Source of the DNA: a virus
Reading direction: 5' to 3' (one strand)
Length of the DNA stretch: 23,636 nt
Virus record (IMG/VR): IMGVR_UViG_3300042474_001160
Location: 1 to 23,636 of that record
Of this stretch, positions 7,656 through 15,299 are shown piece after piece (within the stretch, counting starts at the first letter, position 1; every line of letters begins with the position of its first letter). The notes beneath the pieces were generated by a model. That model did not search any database. It was not told the DNA's origin and worked only from the letters and a program-made list of their open reading frames with translations. The translations under genes and the position numbers were made by a program.

Positions 7656-8273
7656 TTATCCAGTAATTACTGTGCCTAGTGTTCTTGTTATCTGAGAACC
7701 AATACCTGAACCTGTAGGTGTTTGCAGTGCGTTGTCGTAACGTATTGTTAATGTTACTGTCATCGGATCGTTAGTACCATAGTTATTATCACCATAGTCT
7801 GTAGTGCTGAGATAACAACCATACATCTCCCAAGTTTCAAGGATGTTAGGAACGTTCGTACCATTACCGCCATCAAGTATTTCAAGCACAGTAGTAAATT
7901 TATAGTCAATACCTGAACTTGCAGAACTTTGTTCAAAGAAATCATATTGTTTCTGCATCTGTTCGCCAACACGTTTGCTTACTTCACCGCCCGCATCATC
8001 ACGTAGCGCACAAGTGACTGGCTCCCAGGTTGGTTTACCTGCTAAGTATACCTTGCTGTTATAGATAGGAATAAGGATTTCTTCAAAGCTCACGCTCGGA
8101 CGTTTGAAATCCATGACCTGTTTGGTCAGCTCAGTAGTAGGTTGTGTAACACCAAAATTCAAGAAAGTCACGCGAAAGCGAAACTTTAATTTTGGCATTA
8201 ACAGACCCTGTGAACTAGCACTCTGATTTGTGCTTAGGGGTACTGTAAAATTTGTTAATGATGATGTTGCCAT
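7656..8273 (-). CDS. 19: Tail tube protein gp19
   Basis: This 205-residue protein is close in size to T4 gp19 (163) and to aquatic T4-like tube proteins of about 200. Recognisable segments are MPKLKFRFRVTFLNFGV, TELTKQVMDFKRPSVSFEEILIP, IYNSKVYLAGKPTWEPVTCALRDDAGGE, GEQMQKQYDFFEQ, SGIDYKFTTVLEILDGGNG and LETWEMYGCYL. In the family it forms stacked hexamer rings making the inner tube of the contractile tail, through which DNA passes. It follows the sheath gene, as in T4, and is insulated by its own terminator, consistent with a separately regulated, highly expressed product. The SD is strong (AAAGGAAA before ATG). Confidence 0.93.
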   Translation of the reverse strand: MATSSLTNFTVPLSTNQSASSQGLLMPKLKFRFRVTFLNFGVTQPTTELTKQVMDFKRPSVSFEEILIPIYNSKVYLAGKPTWEPVTCALRDDAGGEVSKRVGEQMQKQYDFFEQSSASSGIDYKFTTVLEILDGGNGTNVPNILETWEMYGCYLSTTDYGDNNYGTNDPMTVTLTIRYDNALQTPTGSGIGSQITRTLGTVITG

Positions 8274-8300
8274 CTTATTTTCCTTTAGATACTATAATAG

Positions 8301-8308
8301 TATTTAGC
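8301..8308 (-). promoter_or_regulatory. Candidate variant late promoter for gp19
   Basis: GCTAAATA on the minus strand is 28 bases upstream of the gp19 start and deviates from NATAAATA at the second base. A 15-bp palindrome (8289-8303, ATACTAT-T-ATAGTAT on the minus strand) overlaps its downstream end. Its strength is uncertain. Confidence 0.35.
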
Positions 8309-8327
8309 TGTTTTTATCTCATATCGG

Positions 8328-8345
8328 GGGAGGATCACTCCTCCC
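8328..8345 (-). other. Stable hairpin with GUGA (GNRA) tetraloop between gp18 and gp19
   Basis: On the minus-strand RNA, GGGAGGA and UCCUCCC form a 7-bp stem closed by GUGA, a GNRA-type loop. It sits 14 bases after the gp18 stop. There is no following U-run, so it is not a typical intrinsic terminator. It may protect or process the sheath mRNA 3' end. Confidence 0.7.
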
Positions 8346-8359
8346 ATAATATGCGTATA

Positions 8360-11300
8360 TTAATTAATAGTCAAAGCTGCTCCGGTGTTTTGTAAGCGAA
8401 CCGGAATATAGATAAACTCAATGGCTTTAACTGGTTGTATAGCGATATCAATATACAATTCATTATTATCAATCCTGATAGGAGTGTTATTTGATGTATC
8501 GCACACTACCAAGTAGTCATAGATCGCACGTTTAGCAACTAGATCGTTAAACACTGAATCAAATGCTCCTTTGACTTGGCTACGTGTAATCGTGTCATTT
8601 GGTTCAAATATAAATGGCTGTGCAATCCTACCTAATATTGTTCTTAGATAAACAACTAGTCTTGCCACGTTGATACGATCCATCGCACTTGCCTGCGCAC
8701 TGCGAGTTTTCTGACCGTATGCTACCAACCCAACACCAGGTAATATAGTGATTGGATTAACTCTGTTTCTGTATAGAACATCTCGCAATCCACTCGTTAC
8801 ACCAATTGACTTGAAGGTATTATTGTCTGCTGTATCAACATAACCAATAGCTGTGACATTATCAATTAAACCGCGGCGCACACCTGCTGGTGCAAACCAT
8901 GGATAACTAACAGCATCACTGCGGATGATAGTTCTCAGCATCATGTGACTTGGAGGAACTACGACACTTTCTCCATCTAGATTAGTAGCAAATCCACTTG
9001 GATAGTAAACACCTAGGTATTCACTGTTGCTGACTAATCCATCTACGCCATTATCTACTACAAGGTTAGTATTTCTAGCCCATGCATCAATGCTAGTTGA
9101 ATCACTAGTTAGGTCTAATGGACTATCACCGATAATGAAAGCTGTGTTAAGGCGATCATTGTTTAAGGTAATCATATCTTGGATCAACTCAGGGTATCCT
9201 GGACAACAGATCAAGTTGAAATTTGTTTGTTCTTCACGTAACACTGTGCTTGCGGCCACTGCTGCTTTGAGTGCTTCAACCACTGTTGATCGTTGTGCTT
9301 TAGTACCAAAATATGGAACTGCTGTTGTAGGATCAACTCCACTTTGTGTGAACCATGTTGCTGCTTCTGTGCCTGTGACTGTTGCTAGTTGAGCACTGGT
9401 AAATCCTGTGCTGTCAAAACGTTTAACGTTAAATCCACTGCGACGTGTATTGAATAATATTGTACCACGTGCATATAGTTGATATGCTGGACAATCTGCA
9501 TCTACGTAATCGCTGGTAATCAAACTTGTGATAGTTGGCAAGCTGCCTGTGACAACGTCAACGTTACCTGTAGCTGACCAACGTGCATCTGCAAACACTA
9601 TACCATTAGCATCAACATCATCTGCGTTGTCAAATAATTCCCATGTCGCACCATTGTAGCGATACAATACAGGATAGTTGGCTAGATCAGCATCACTGGT
9701 ACTGATCCATAAGTCACCTTGGACTAATTGACTAGTGCCATCATTCTGTGTTAGTGGTTGGCTAGCTGCAAAAATTGGACCAGCTGGGTCTGTTGCTGTT
9801 AGATCATATCCACGTGCATCATTTGCCACGTTTCGATAACCTTTCCAACCTGCACCATCATTGATCAAGATGTCAGCTACTAATGGATCACTATAGTACC
9901 ATAACGTACCATCGCGTGGATCACTGTAAGGCTCTGTTGCTGAATATGTATAGGTTAGTTCTGTAAATGGGCTAGCTAGATATACCACACTCGGAGTTAG
10001 TTCTTGAACACGAATAGAACTATTTAACCCAGCTGTGTCCATCGGAGTACCAACTAACTGCGTCCATCCAATAATACCACCAGCTAGATGGCTAACAAAA
10101 ACTTGTCCATCTGAGTTAATTCCTGCTGTGATATTTGGCAAATTGGCTGCTAGTATAGCACTAACCAATGCTGTTGCTGGTTGTACATTGCCACTGCCAC
10201 CAAGTGTTACTGTGGCTGTACTCAGTGTTGAACTACCCGGAACACTTACACTCATGCTAAAACTGTCATTGGCTCTATATGTTAATGCTGCTCCACCTGC
10301 TACTGTACCGGTGATAGTCAAGATACCTTGGACGTTCTTGATGAAAGGAGTAAATGTAGCTGATGTTGTACCTAATAGGTCATATTTAACATATAATGCA
10401 CCTGCATCAAGGCTTGCACCGCCACCTACTGGATCTAGACCATATATGGCTGCTGCATCACCTATGTATAATGGAGCACTTAACAGTGTGAAACTGTCTA
10501 ATACAGCACTGTATTCTTTGATCGCATAGCTAGCACCGTTGCCTGTGGCAGTGGTCTTGAACCATACTGATCCATCAGGACGTGGAGTTACATCACTGGT
10601 TCTCCAAGCTGGAGGTGCTGTGTAACCAGCAAATTCAACAGTTGGGCTATTGTAGGCATAGACATTACCACCACTGCTGATAGTAGCTAATCCTGATTGT
10701 AGGATACCTAGGTTAGCCGCGCAGTCAACGTTGGCACCAAGTAGTACTGATCCTCGAATAATTTGTAGCGTATCTGGGTCACTTGTGCTAGTGTCAATCA
10801 CACCTCGAAGGTTACCGGCTGCATTACTGTAAAGAACTGTTAGACCGTTTGAGAAAATTTCTAATTGGTTGCTAGAGTTTACGAATGCCGAAACACCCGC
10901 AATACTTGCTGAATTAATGTTAGTTGCAGCTGATGAAGCTGTCGTACCTGACATAGTAACAAGATTACCATTGATGAACATCTTAGATCCAACGGTTACC
11001 GCTGGACTTGCGATGTTACCTGTAACAGTTGGAACCACTGATTTCCAATCGTCGCTGCCTACTAGTACCCAGGCATTGTCAAATCCCTTGTAATAGATTG
11101 GATTAGCTGAACTTGTGGCTACCACAGCATACTCACCAATGCTACCGTATGAAGCTAGTGGAATACCACTGCTGAGATAGCTAGTCGATGTGATCACTGA
11201 TGGTGTTGTTAGGACAAATCCAGTATCTTGTGACCACTCATAGATACCATAGTTAGTATTGCTTATATCTAACCAGTATGTTCCATCAGGAGGTGTTCCT

Positions 11301-11680
11301 GTTGGGCGTGTGCCTGTACCTTCTAGCTGTGCTAGATTGACGTTGGCTCGTTGCACATACATGGTATTAGTCACACCCAGTGCTGAATAAGCTGCTAATA
11401 AGCCATATTCGTTGCGTTCATCGCCGTTAATTGGATTATCGCTTGCATCAACTGCGAAGAAAGGATTACCAAATAAATTAACGAGATCACGTTGGCTAGT
11501 TACAGTGATGATCTTTTCAGCATTAGCTATCGTTGTGCCTGAAGCCAGTGTATCACCTGGAGATAATTTGTCTTGTGCTGTTGCAAGTATAACCAAGGGT
11601 ACTGAACCAGCTTGGGTTGGTGCGTATTGGCTTTGATCGATGACCGTTACCTGGACGCCTGGGGAAATTAATGATGCCAT
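8360..11680 (-). CDS. 18: Contractile tail sheath protein gp18 (enlarged)
   Basis: The start MASLISPGVQVTVIDQSQYA, with PLVILATAQDK, is the classic T4-like sheath N-terminus. The C-terminal ~280 residues carry CCPGYPELIQDMITLNNDR, FAPAGVRRG, NPITILPGVGLVAYGQKTRS, INVARLVVYLRTILGRIAQPFIFEPND, and a final beta-rich segment ending VRLQNTGAALTIN. In the family, hexameric rings contract to drive the tube through the host envelope. At 1106 residues it is much longer than T4 gp18 (659). The extra length lies between about residues 125 and 720: W-hairpin pieces near residues 130, 365, 585 and 653 (PDGTYWLDI, PDGSVWFKT, RDGTLWYYS, QGDLWISTS) and two Ser/Thr-rich beta segments. These are likely surface-exposed insertions. 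It has a perfect late promoter and a strong SD (AGAGGAAC). Confidence 0.95.
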   Translation of the reverse strand: MASLISPGVQVTVIDQSQYAPTQAGSVPLVILATAQDKLSPGDTLASGTTIANAEKIITVTSQRDLVNLFGNPFFAVDASDNPINGDERNEYGLLAAYSALGVTNTMYVQRANVNLAQLEGTGTRPTGTPPDGTYWLDISNTNYGIYEWSQDTGFVLTTPSVITSTSYLSSGIPLASYGSIGEYAVVATSSANPIYYKGFDNAWVLVGSDDWKSVVPTVTGNIASPAVTVGSKMFINGNLVTMSGTTASSAATNINSASIAGVSAFVNSSNQLEIFSNGLTVLYSNAAGNLRGVIDTSTSDPDTLQIIRGSVLLGANVDCAANLGILQSGLATISSGGNVYAYNSPTVEFAGYTAPPAWRTSDVTPRPDGSVWFKTTATGNGASYAIKEYSAVLDSFTLLSAPLYIGDAAAIYGLDPVGGGASLDAGALYVKYDLLGTTSATFTPFIKNVQGILTITGTVAGGAALTYRANDSFSMSVSVPGSSTLSTATVTLGGSGNVQPATALVSAILAANLPNITAGINSDGQVFVSHLAGGIIGWTQLVGTPMDTAGLNSSIRVQELTPSVVYLASPFTELTYTYSATEPYSDPRDGTLWYYSDPLVADILINDGAGWKGYRNVANDARGYDLTATDPAGPIFAASQPLTQNDGTSQLVQGDLWISTSDADLANYPVLYRYNGATWELFDNADDVDANGIVFADARWSATGNVDVVTGSLPTITSLITSDYVDADCPAYQLYARGTILFNTRRSGFNVKRFDSTGFTSAQLATVTGTEAATWFTQSGVDPTTAVPYFGTKAQRSTVVEALKAAVAASTVLREEQTNFNLICCPGYPELIQDMITLNNDRLNTAFIIGDSPLDLTSDSTSIDAWARNTNLVVDNGVDGLVSNSEYLGVYYPSGFATNLDGESVVVPPSHMMLRTIIRSDAVSYPWFAPAGVRRGLIDNVTAIGYVDTADNNTFKSIGVTSGLRDVLYRNRVNPITILPGVGLVAYGQKTRSAQASAMDRINVARLVVYLRTILGRIAQPFIFEPNDTITRSQVKGAFDSVFNDLVAKRAIYDYLVVCDTSNNTPIRIDNNELYIDIAIQPVKAIEFIYIPVRLQNTGAALTIN

Positions 11681-11713
11681 AGTATTTGTTCCTCTAAATA
11701 GGTTACTTTAAAC

Positions 11714-11721
11714 TATTTATA
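11714..11721 (-). promoter_or_regulatory. Consensus T4 late promoter for gp18
   Basis: TATAAATA on the minus strand is an exact match to the T4 late consensus. It lies 33 bases upstream of the sheath start codon, in the divergent gap between gp18 and the HNH-like gene. Confidence 0.75.
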
Positions 11722-11793
11722 GATATTTGGCAATTTTGGTGTTCTAAGGTGCCCTTTGAAAGGTTCATCCACTACTGTAAGCTAAATAGGTAT

Positions 11794-12144
11794 ATGGAAT
11801 ACCGTAAAATATGCGAAATCTGTGGTAAAAAGCCGGTTGCTGTAAACTATAAGATGCATGGCAAGACTTACTATAGGACTCGCTGTGATACGTGTATTAG
11901 GAAGAAGCGTAATTTGCCTGCACCCAAGCCACGTTGGATGGAACTAGGCTATAAAAAGAAACCACACTGTGAAAAGTGTGGGTTCAAGGCTAAACTAAAA
12001 GAACAGTTATATGTCTATCACGTCGATGGTGATCTAAACAATACAGCAATAACTAATTTAAAAACAGTCTGTGCTAACTGCCAATTTGAAGTTGCTCGCG
12101 AGGGTCTAGGGTGGCGGCAGGGAGATCTAGTTCCTGATTTTTAA
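11794..12144 (+). CDS. HNH-like zinc-binding protein, possible endonuclease
   Basis: This 116-residue plus-strand protein lies between two minus-strand genes. It has two Cys pairs in the first half (C7-x2-C10, C31-x2-C34) and a second set (C59-x2-C62, C93-x2-C96) around YHVDGDLNNTAITNLKTVCANCQ. The layout 'C..C ... .HvDG.l.Nn...NL...C..C' is that of HNH-type proteins of T4-like aquatic phages, with H76 and N88 in place. The residue after the final Cys pair is Gln where canonical HNH has His, so nicking activity is uncertain. ATG 11794 is preferred over an in-frame GTG at 11749 because it places the Cys pair directly at the N-terminus and has AGG seven bases upstream. Its last 71 bases overlap the 3' end of the dNMP kinase gene antisense. 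It may be a homing-type or late DNA-processing protein. Confidence 0.65.
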   Translation: MEYRKICEICGKKPVAVNYKMHGKTYYRTRCDTCIRKKRNLPAPKPRWMELGYKKKPHCEKCGFKAKLKEQLYVYHVDGDLNNTAITNLKTVCANCQFEVAREGLGWRQGDLVPDF

Positions 12145-12778
12145 CTAATATTTGTTCTATCTGTAGGTATAAATCATCTAACGAACCATTATTATCTAAC
12201 ACTGCATCAAACTTACTGCCAATCCAAGCAGTTTCACTGGCATGTATCTTAAGTTTTTCAATGTTATGTTTGCTCAGGGCCCACGACATATTACGGCTAG
12301 GTCCTTTGTTCATGCTGACAGCATCATCGTACCATTGGGGTTCTGCTCCACGTTTGACACGTATGATCTTACCTCCAGCTTTGCGTATGGCCTTGAGTTC
12401 GTTAGGAAATCGACAATCAGTGATGACGATGTCATCTTTGCTCTGTCGCAGGCGATTTTCTAGACTAGCTACCCAGATATCATCGTGGAAGGCTCGGCGG
12501 CAGACTTCTGTGCCCCAATACTGTAAGACCCAGCGTGGAGTTAGTTTGGGCATCTTCAAGCGATCAGCCCAGAATAGATCTACTTGCTCTCTCCACTCTC
12601 TTGATTGTTTGGTGCGGCCTTCTAATAGTTCACGATCCCACCCAAACACAGCGGCCACGCTGTCTTTGAGACTGTTGGCGAAACTTTCTCTACGGAATTC
12701 GTGTAGGTTAACCAGATAATCTGCTACTGTGTCCTTGCCCGCACCAATCAGTCCACAGATACCAATGACTTGACTCAT
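12074..12778 (-). CDS. 1: Deoxynucleoside monophosphate kinase (gp1-like)
   Basis: This 234-residue P-loop kinase has Walker A GLIGAGKDT at residues 9-17. Other matches are FANSLKDSVAAVFGWDRELLEG, PRWVLQYWGTEVCRRAFHDDIWV, DDIVITDCRFPNELKAIRKAGGKIIRVKR, and a C-terminal LDNNGSLDDLYLQIEQIL. T4 gp1 (241 aa) shares the same order (GVKRSGKDT, RLMQALGTD, VPDTRQDHE, ITNDGSLEEL). It phosphorylates dNMPs to dNDPs, feeding the phage dNTP pool. The last ~20 residues after QILVKN extend past the usual end and are encoded opposite the HNH-like gene. A strong SD (AAGGAG) precedes ATG 12778. A weak sigma70-like promoter may allow early expression, as expected for a nucleotide-metabolism enzyme. Confidence 0.88.
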   Translation of the reverse strand: MSQVIGICGLIGAGKDTVADYLVNLHEFRRESFANSLKDSVAAVFGWDRELLEGRTKQSREWREQVDLFWADRLKMPKLTPRWVLQYWGTEVCRRAFHDDIWVASLENRLRQSKDDIVITDCRFPNELKAIRKAGGKIIRVKRGAEPQWYDDAVSMNKGPSRNMSWALSKHNIEKLKIHASETAWIGSKFDAVLDNNGSLDDLYLQIEQILVKNQELDLPAATLDPREQLQIGS

Positions 12779-12801
12779 AGCTACTCCTTAGTTGATATAC
12801 T

Positions 12802-12830
12802 ATTTTACGGGAATTCGCTGCTGAAGTCTA
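12802..12830 (-). promoter_or_regulatory. Weak sigma70-like promoter candidate for dNMP kinase
   Basis: TAGACT at 12825-12830, a 17-bp spacer and TAAAAT at 12802-12807 lie in the 58-bp gap before the kinase gene. The match is 4/6 and 5/6, so it may be fortuitous. Confidence 0.35.
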
Positions 12831-12836
12831 GAGGTT

Positions 12837-13754
12837 TTAACCCATTATCCAAGTTAATGGTTGACCACCGTCTACATAGTTCTTGATTTCTTCATCAAGT
12901 TTATCTAGTAGGGCCTGACCTTCTTGTTTGAGTGCAGTACCGTTAAGGCTAGTACCGCCTTGTGGGCCTGCGATTGATGCGAATTTTTCACGTGCTTGAC
13001 CTATGCTCATAGATGTCAGTGCATAAGCGTAGTCTTGTATCCATGGAAATACCTGCGGATCATTCAGCAACATGATATCTGGTTTGTAGTTGTAGACCCA
13101 AAGCAAGATGCTTTCACTTACTTCATTGTTTGGGCTAGTTCCATTAAATGGTTGTTTGCGTACTAGTGTTAGTTTCTTAGTTACCTTGTTCCAGGTAAAG
13201 TTCATGAAGCCACCAAACATGCGCATGGCTAGTTTTTGATAGTCTACGAATAATTCATAGTTGGTTAACCCACCAACTCGTCCCGCTACCAGCATGTAGG
13301 TGTTTAGATATCCTGATGCAAATGGTTCAAATTGGCTGGCAGTCGTGCCTGTTACGCTGCCAATGCCGCGGCGGAATACCTGTTTAACGTCCATGATATA
13401 GCTAGGCAAGATGTATTCCTGTGTTTCGGGGTGTATGTCTAGGAACGCATATGATTCTTCTACTGAATTACTGCTCTTTTGGCGATAACGTATAAGGGCT
13501 TGTTTGATACCCATGTCAAAATGTTCTTTATCTGCTTCAACATCGATCATACCATAGCCCAAACGTAAGCGTATATAATCAATGATATCATTTTGCAGGC
13601 TTTGGACTGTGGTTAACTGTGCCTGTAGATTAGCATCAAAGGCGATGCGTCCGGCACCCGTGCCTGTTGCTGGATTAAATAGGCTTTCAGTTGTAAGGCT
13701 GAGATTTGCTGTTAGACCTGTGGTTGCTGAAACGTTTGCTGGTAAATCTGACAT
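12837..13754 (-). CDS. 13: Neck protein gp13
   Basis: This 305-residue protein is close to T4 gp13 (309). After a Thr/Ala-rich N-terminus come IIDYIRLRLGYGMIDVEAD (T4 has IIEYVRLRLGYPVVNIEL), KQALIRYRQKSSNSVEESYAFLDIHPETQEYILP, VKQVFRRGIGS, NFTWNKVTKKLTLVRKQP, ILLWVYNYKPD, WIQDYAYALTSMSIGQAREKFASIAGPQGGTSLNG, and a C-terminal GGQPLTWIMG. In the family gp13 and gp14 form the neck that closes filled heads and provides the site for tail attachment. The SD (AGGATAA) lies inside a 14-bp inverted repeat that also contains the late promoter, implying control of translation by transcript start site. The gene lies downstream of the early-transcribed 397-residue gene with no terminator in between. Confidence 0.85.
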   Translation of the reverse strand: MSDLPANVSATTGLTANLSLTTESLFNPATGTGAGRIAFDANLQAQLTTVQSLQNDIIDYIRLRLGYGMIDVEADKEHFDMGIKQALIRYRQKSSNSVEESYAFLDIHPETQEYILPSYIMDVKQVFRRGIGSVTGTTASQFEPFASGYLNTYMLVAGRVGGLTNYELFVDYQKLAMRMFGGFMNFTWNKVTKKLTLVRKQPFNGTSPNNEVSESILLWVYNYKPDIMLLNDPQVFPWIQDYAYALTSMSIGQAREKFASIAGPQGGTSLNGTALKQEGQALLDKLDEEIKNYVDGGQPLTWIMG

Positions 13755-13759
13755 GTAAT

Positions 13760-13799
13760 TTATCCTGTTATCGTATATTTATTATCGACAACAGGATAA
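13760..13799 (-). promoter_or_regulatory. Late promoter nested in an RBS-sequestering inverted repeat upstream of gp13
   Basis: The late octamer AATAAATA (13776-13783, minus strand) sits in the loop of an inverted repeat. The arms 13786-13799 and 13760-13773 form 14 consecutive pairs in RNA, including one G-U. The promoter-proximal arm holds the gp13 SD (AGGATAA), ending five bases before ATG. RNA begun at this promoter would start near 13770 and lack the upstream arm, leaving the SD free. Read-through RNA from upstream would have the SD paired. T4 genes e, soc and 49 use this arrangement. Confidence 0.75.
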
Positions 13800-13827
13800 G
13801 TTTGGCTTTGCGCTACCTTGAGGGGGA

Positions 13828-15021
13828 TTAGATTACTTTAAGTAGGATAGTATCGCTGTTTATCCTGCCGTTTAATTTTATTTCTGTAGTTTTGATATTT
13901 TCTAAGAACTTGCGTAGTTCTACTTTGTTACTAGCTAGGAATGCTTTAACCTGTTCTTCGGGTTTACGCAGAGTTTTTTGTGTGCTCTTGCTTGCGTTAA
14001 ATCCTGTGATACTTGTACCTTTAACTCCGAGTATACCACCTTGGTCTTCAGCTACATAACGACCTAGTTTACGATTTTTAACGTTGTAGACCCATAGCTG
14101 TTCTGCACCAACGATGTCCACTGGATTAATTGATACCAGTTTCATTCCAGCATCTTGTTTAAGATATTTTAAGCTACGAACTAGTTTTTCTTTAGCTGGT
14201 GGCTTACGGACTGCGGCTTTTTTAGTAGCCTTCTTAGTTTGATTGTAGGCTGTTAAGTCAGCAAATAGTTTGTCATAGAAAGCATCATAGCGTTTATAGT
14301 CTGCTGCTTTCATGTAGCTATAGGCATCTTTAAGATCCTCATCTTTAGTTGTACGTGCTTCGCGTACTTCTGCACAGCGTGGTTCAAACACTGCTGATAT
14401 CTTACCAATCAATACCTGTGGCACATTGTTTTTTGTTAGGTATTCGTAGGCCTTGGGATCCACAGTCTCACCTGTGTATAGAGCATCTTCAAGCATTTCA
14501 AAATATAGGATATGCTTCTTAGCTACTTCATTCATACGGTCTTGTATGGTTGGCACACGAACTTCTGCTTTCTTTATTTCTGGCTTTTCTTCAAAGTCTT
14601 CATCATTATCTGCTTTTAATGTTAATACTTTCTTAACCGCTTCTAGGATATATTCTACATGACGATCACGCAAAGGCATGCCACGCTCATGTGCTTTGAT
14701 CAAGGCGCAAACTGTAAATGGAGTCAGACAATCTGCACTGCGTTGATAGCGATCAATGGTAGTTTTGTCTAACTTATGAACCCCTTGTTCACCTTCATGT
14801 TGACGTAACCATGCTACAACATATTTTTTAAGATCTTTAGTGCTGTAATAATAATTATAGTAACGAAAACTTTGGCGTAGATGATGATCAAATTCTTCAT
14901 TTGAAAAAGTCAAGGCGCGATCATAATCCCAGATAGGTTCATTACCTGTATATTTTTCATCAGCGAAATTATTACTACTGACTTTTGCTTTCTTTTTCAT
15001 GCCATCAATCTTAATTGCCAT
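13828..15021 (-). CDS. Conserved phage hypothetical protein (397 aa), early promoter
   Basis: The protein is unrecognised as to function. Residues 1-110 contain YTGNEPIWDYDRALTF and an aromatic/basic segment (HHLRQSFRYYNYYYSTKDLKKYV). The middle is helical with an acidic patch (DNDEDFEEKPEIKK), then a lysine/alanine-rich basic linker (NQTKKATKKAAVRKPPAKEK). The C-terminal ~110 residues look like a compact beta-rich domain (EQLWVYNVKNRKLGRYVAEDQGGILGVKG, QKTLRKPEEQVKAFLA, INSDTILLKVI) that I recall in T4-like aquatic phage unknowns. The very basic linker suggests contact with nucleic acid, but no named fold is visible. It is preceded by a strong sigma70-like promoter and a good SD (AAGGAAC), so it is probably expressed early, unlike the structural genes downstream. 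Confidence 0.75.
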   Translation of the reverse strand: MAIKIDGMKKKAKVSSNNFADEKYTGNEPIWDYDRALTFSNEEFDHHLRQSFRYYNYYYSTKDLKKYVVAWLRQHEGEQGVHKLDKTTIDRYQRSADCLTPFTVCALIKAHERGMPLRDRHVEYILEAVKKVLTLKADNDEDFEEKPEIKKAEVRVPTIQDRMNEVAKKHILYFEMLEDALYTGETVDPKAYEYLTKNNVPQVLIGKISAVFEPRCAEVREARTTKDEDLKDAYSYMKAADYKRYDAFYDKLFADLTAYNQTKKATKKAAVRKPPAKEKLVRSLKYLKQDAGMKLVSINPVDIVGAEQLWVYNVKNRKLGRYVAEDQGGILGVKGTSITGFNASKSTQKTLRKPEEQVKAFLASNKVELRKFLENIKTTEIKLNGRINSDTILLKVI

Positions 15022-15045
15022 GCTAGTTCCTTAGTTAATTATTTA

Positions 15046-15073
15046 ATTATACAGAATTTATTTTATCTGTCAA
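15046..15073 (-). promoter_or_regulatory. Sigma70-type early promoter (397-aa gene)
   Basis: Minus strand: TTGACA at 15068-15073, a 16-bp spacer and TATAAT at 15046-15051, both hexamers perfect. The expected start is near 15039, giving a short leader to ATG 15021. Confidence 0.85.
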
Positions 15074-15298
15074 CTAATCTGGTTGTCCGTCATCTTCCAA
15101 GACACGGACTGCAAGAAGTTCTTTTTCTAATTCACGCTTGACCTGTTTATAGGCCGCACGTTCCATGCTGTCTAGATCGTCCCAAAGCTCTTCCATGCTG
15201 TTTAGGGCACCAAAGAGATTGCGATGTCCATATTCTTCACCGTGCCATTGCACGATGCTATAGGCTTCTTCTATTTCCATATATACAGGTGTTCCCAT
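15074..15298 (-). CDS. Small acidic hypothetical protein (74 aa)
   Basis: The protein is unrecognised. MGTPVYMEIEEAYSIVQWHGEEYGHRNLFGALNSM is followed by an acidic helical part (EELWDDLDSMERAAYKQVKRELEKELLAVRVLEDDGQPD), and the whole is probably a short helical bundle or coiled-coil segment. A good SD (GGAGAAG) lies before ATG 15298 and overlaps the stop of the upstream 57-residue gene. It is the last gene of an early three-gene operon driven from 15721-15749. No membrane segment or enzymatic motif is visible. Early small acidic phage proteins often bind and redirect host proteins, but nothing in this sequence shows that. Confidence 0.65.
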   Translation of the reverse strand: MGTPVYMEIEEAYSIVQWHGEEYGHRNLFGALNSMEELWDDLDSMERAAYKQVKRELEKELLAVRVLEDDGQPD

Positions 15299-15299
15299 G

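Noticed and set aside
8328-8345. The GGGAGGA hairpin as an intrinsic terminator
   Set aside because: Neither strand has a U-run after the stem. It is kept as a hairpin only.
11694-11791. Ten-base direct repeat CTAAATAGGT (11694-11703 and 11782-11791) as attachment sites
   Set aside because: It is too short, there is no integrase nearby, and one copy is part of a leader while the other carries an SD. Chance is likely in AT-rich leaders.
11749-11793. Upstream GTG start for the HNH-like gene
   Set aside because: It has no good SD and adds an unrelated 15-residue head. ATG 11794 puts the Cys pair at the N-terminus.
15040-15047. ATTAAATA as a late promoter for the 397-residue gene
   Set aside because: It deviates from NATAAATA and overlaps the perfect sigma70 -10 box, which explains the AT-rich sequence better.
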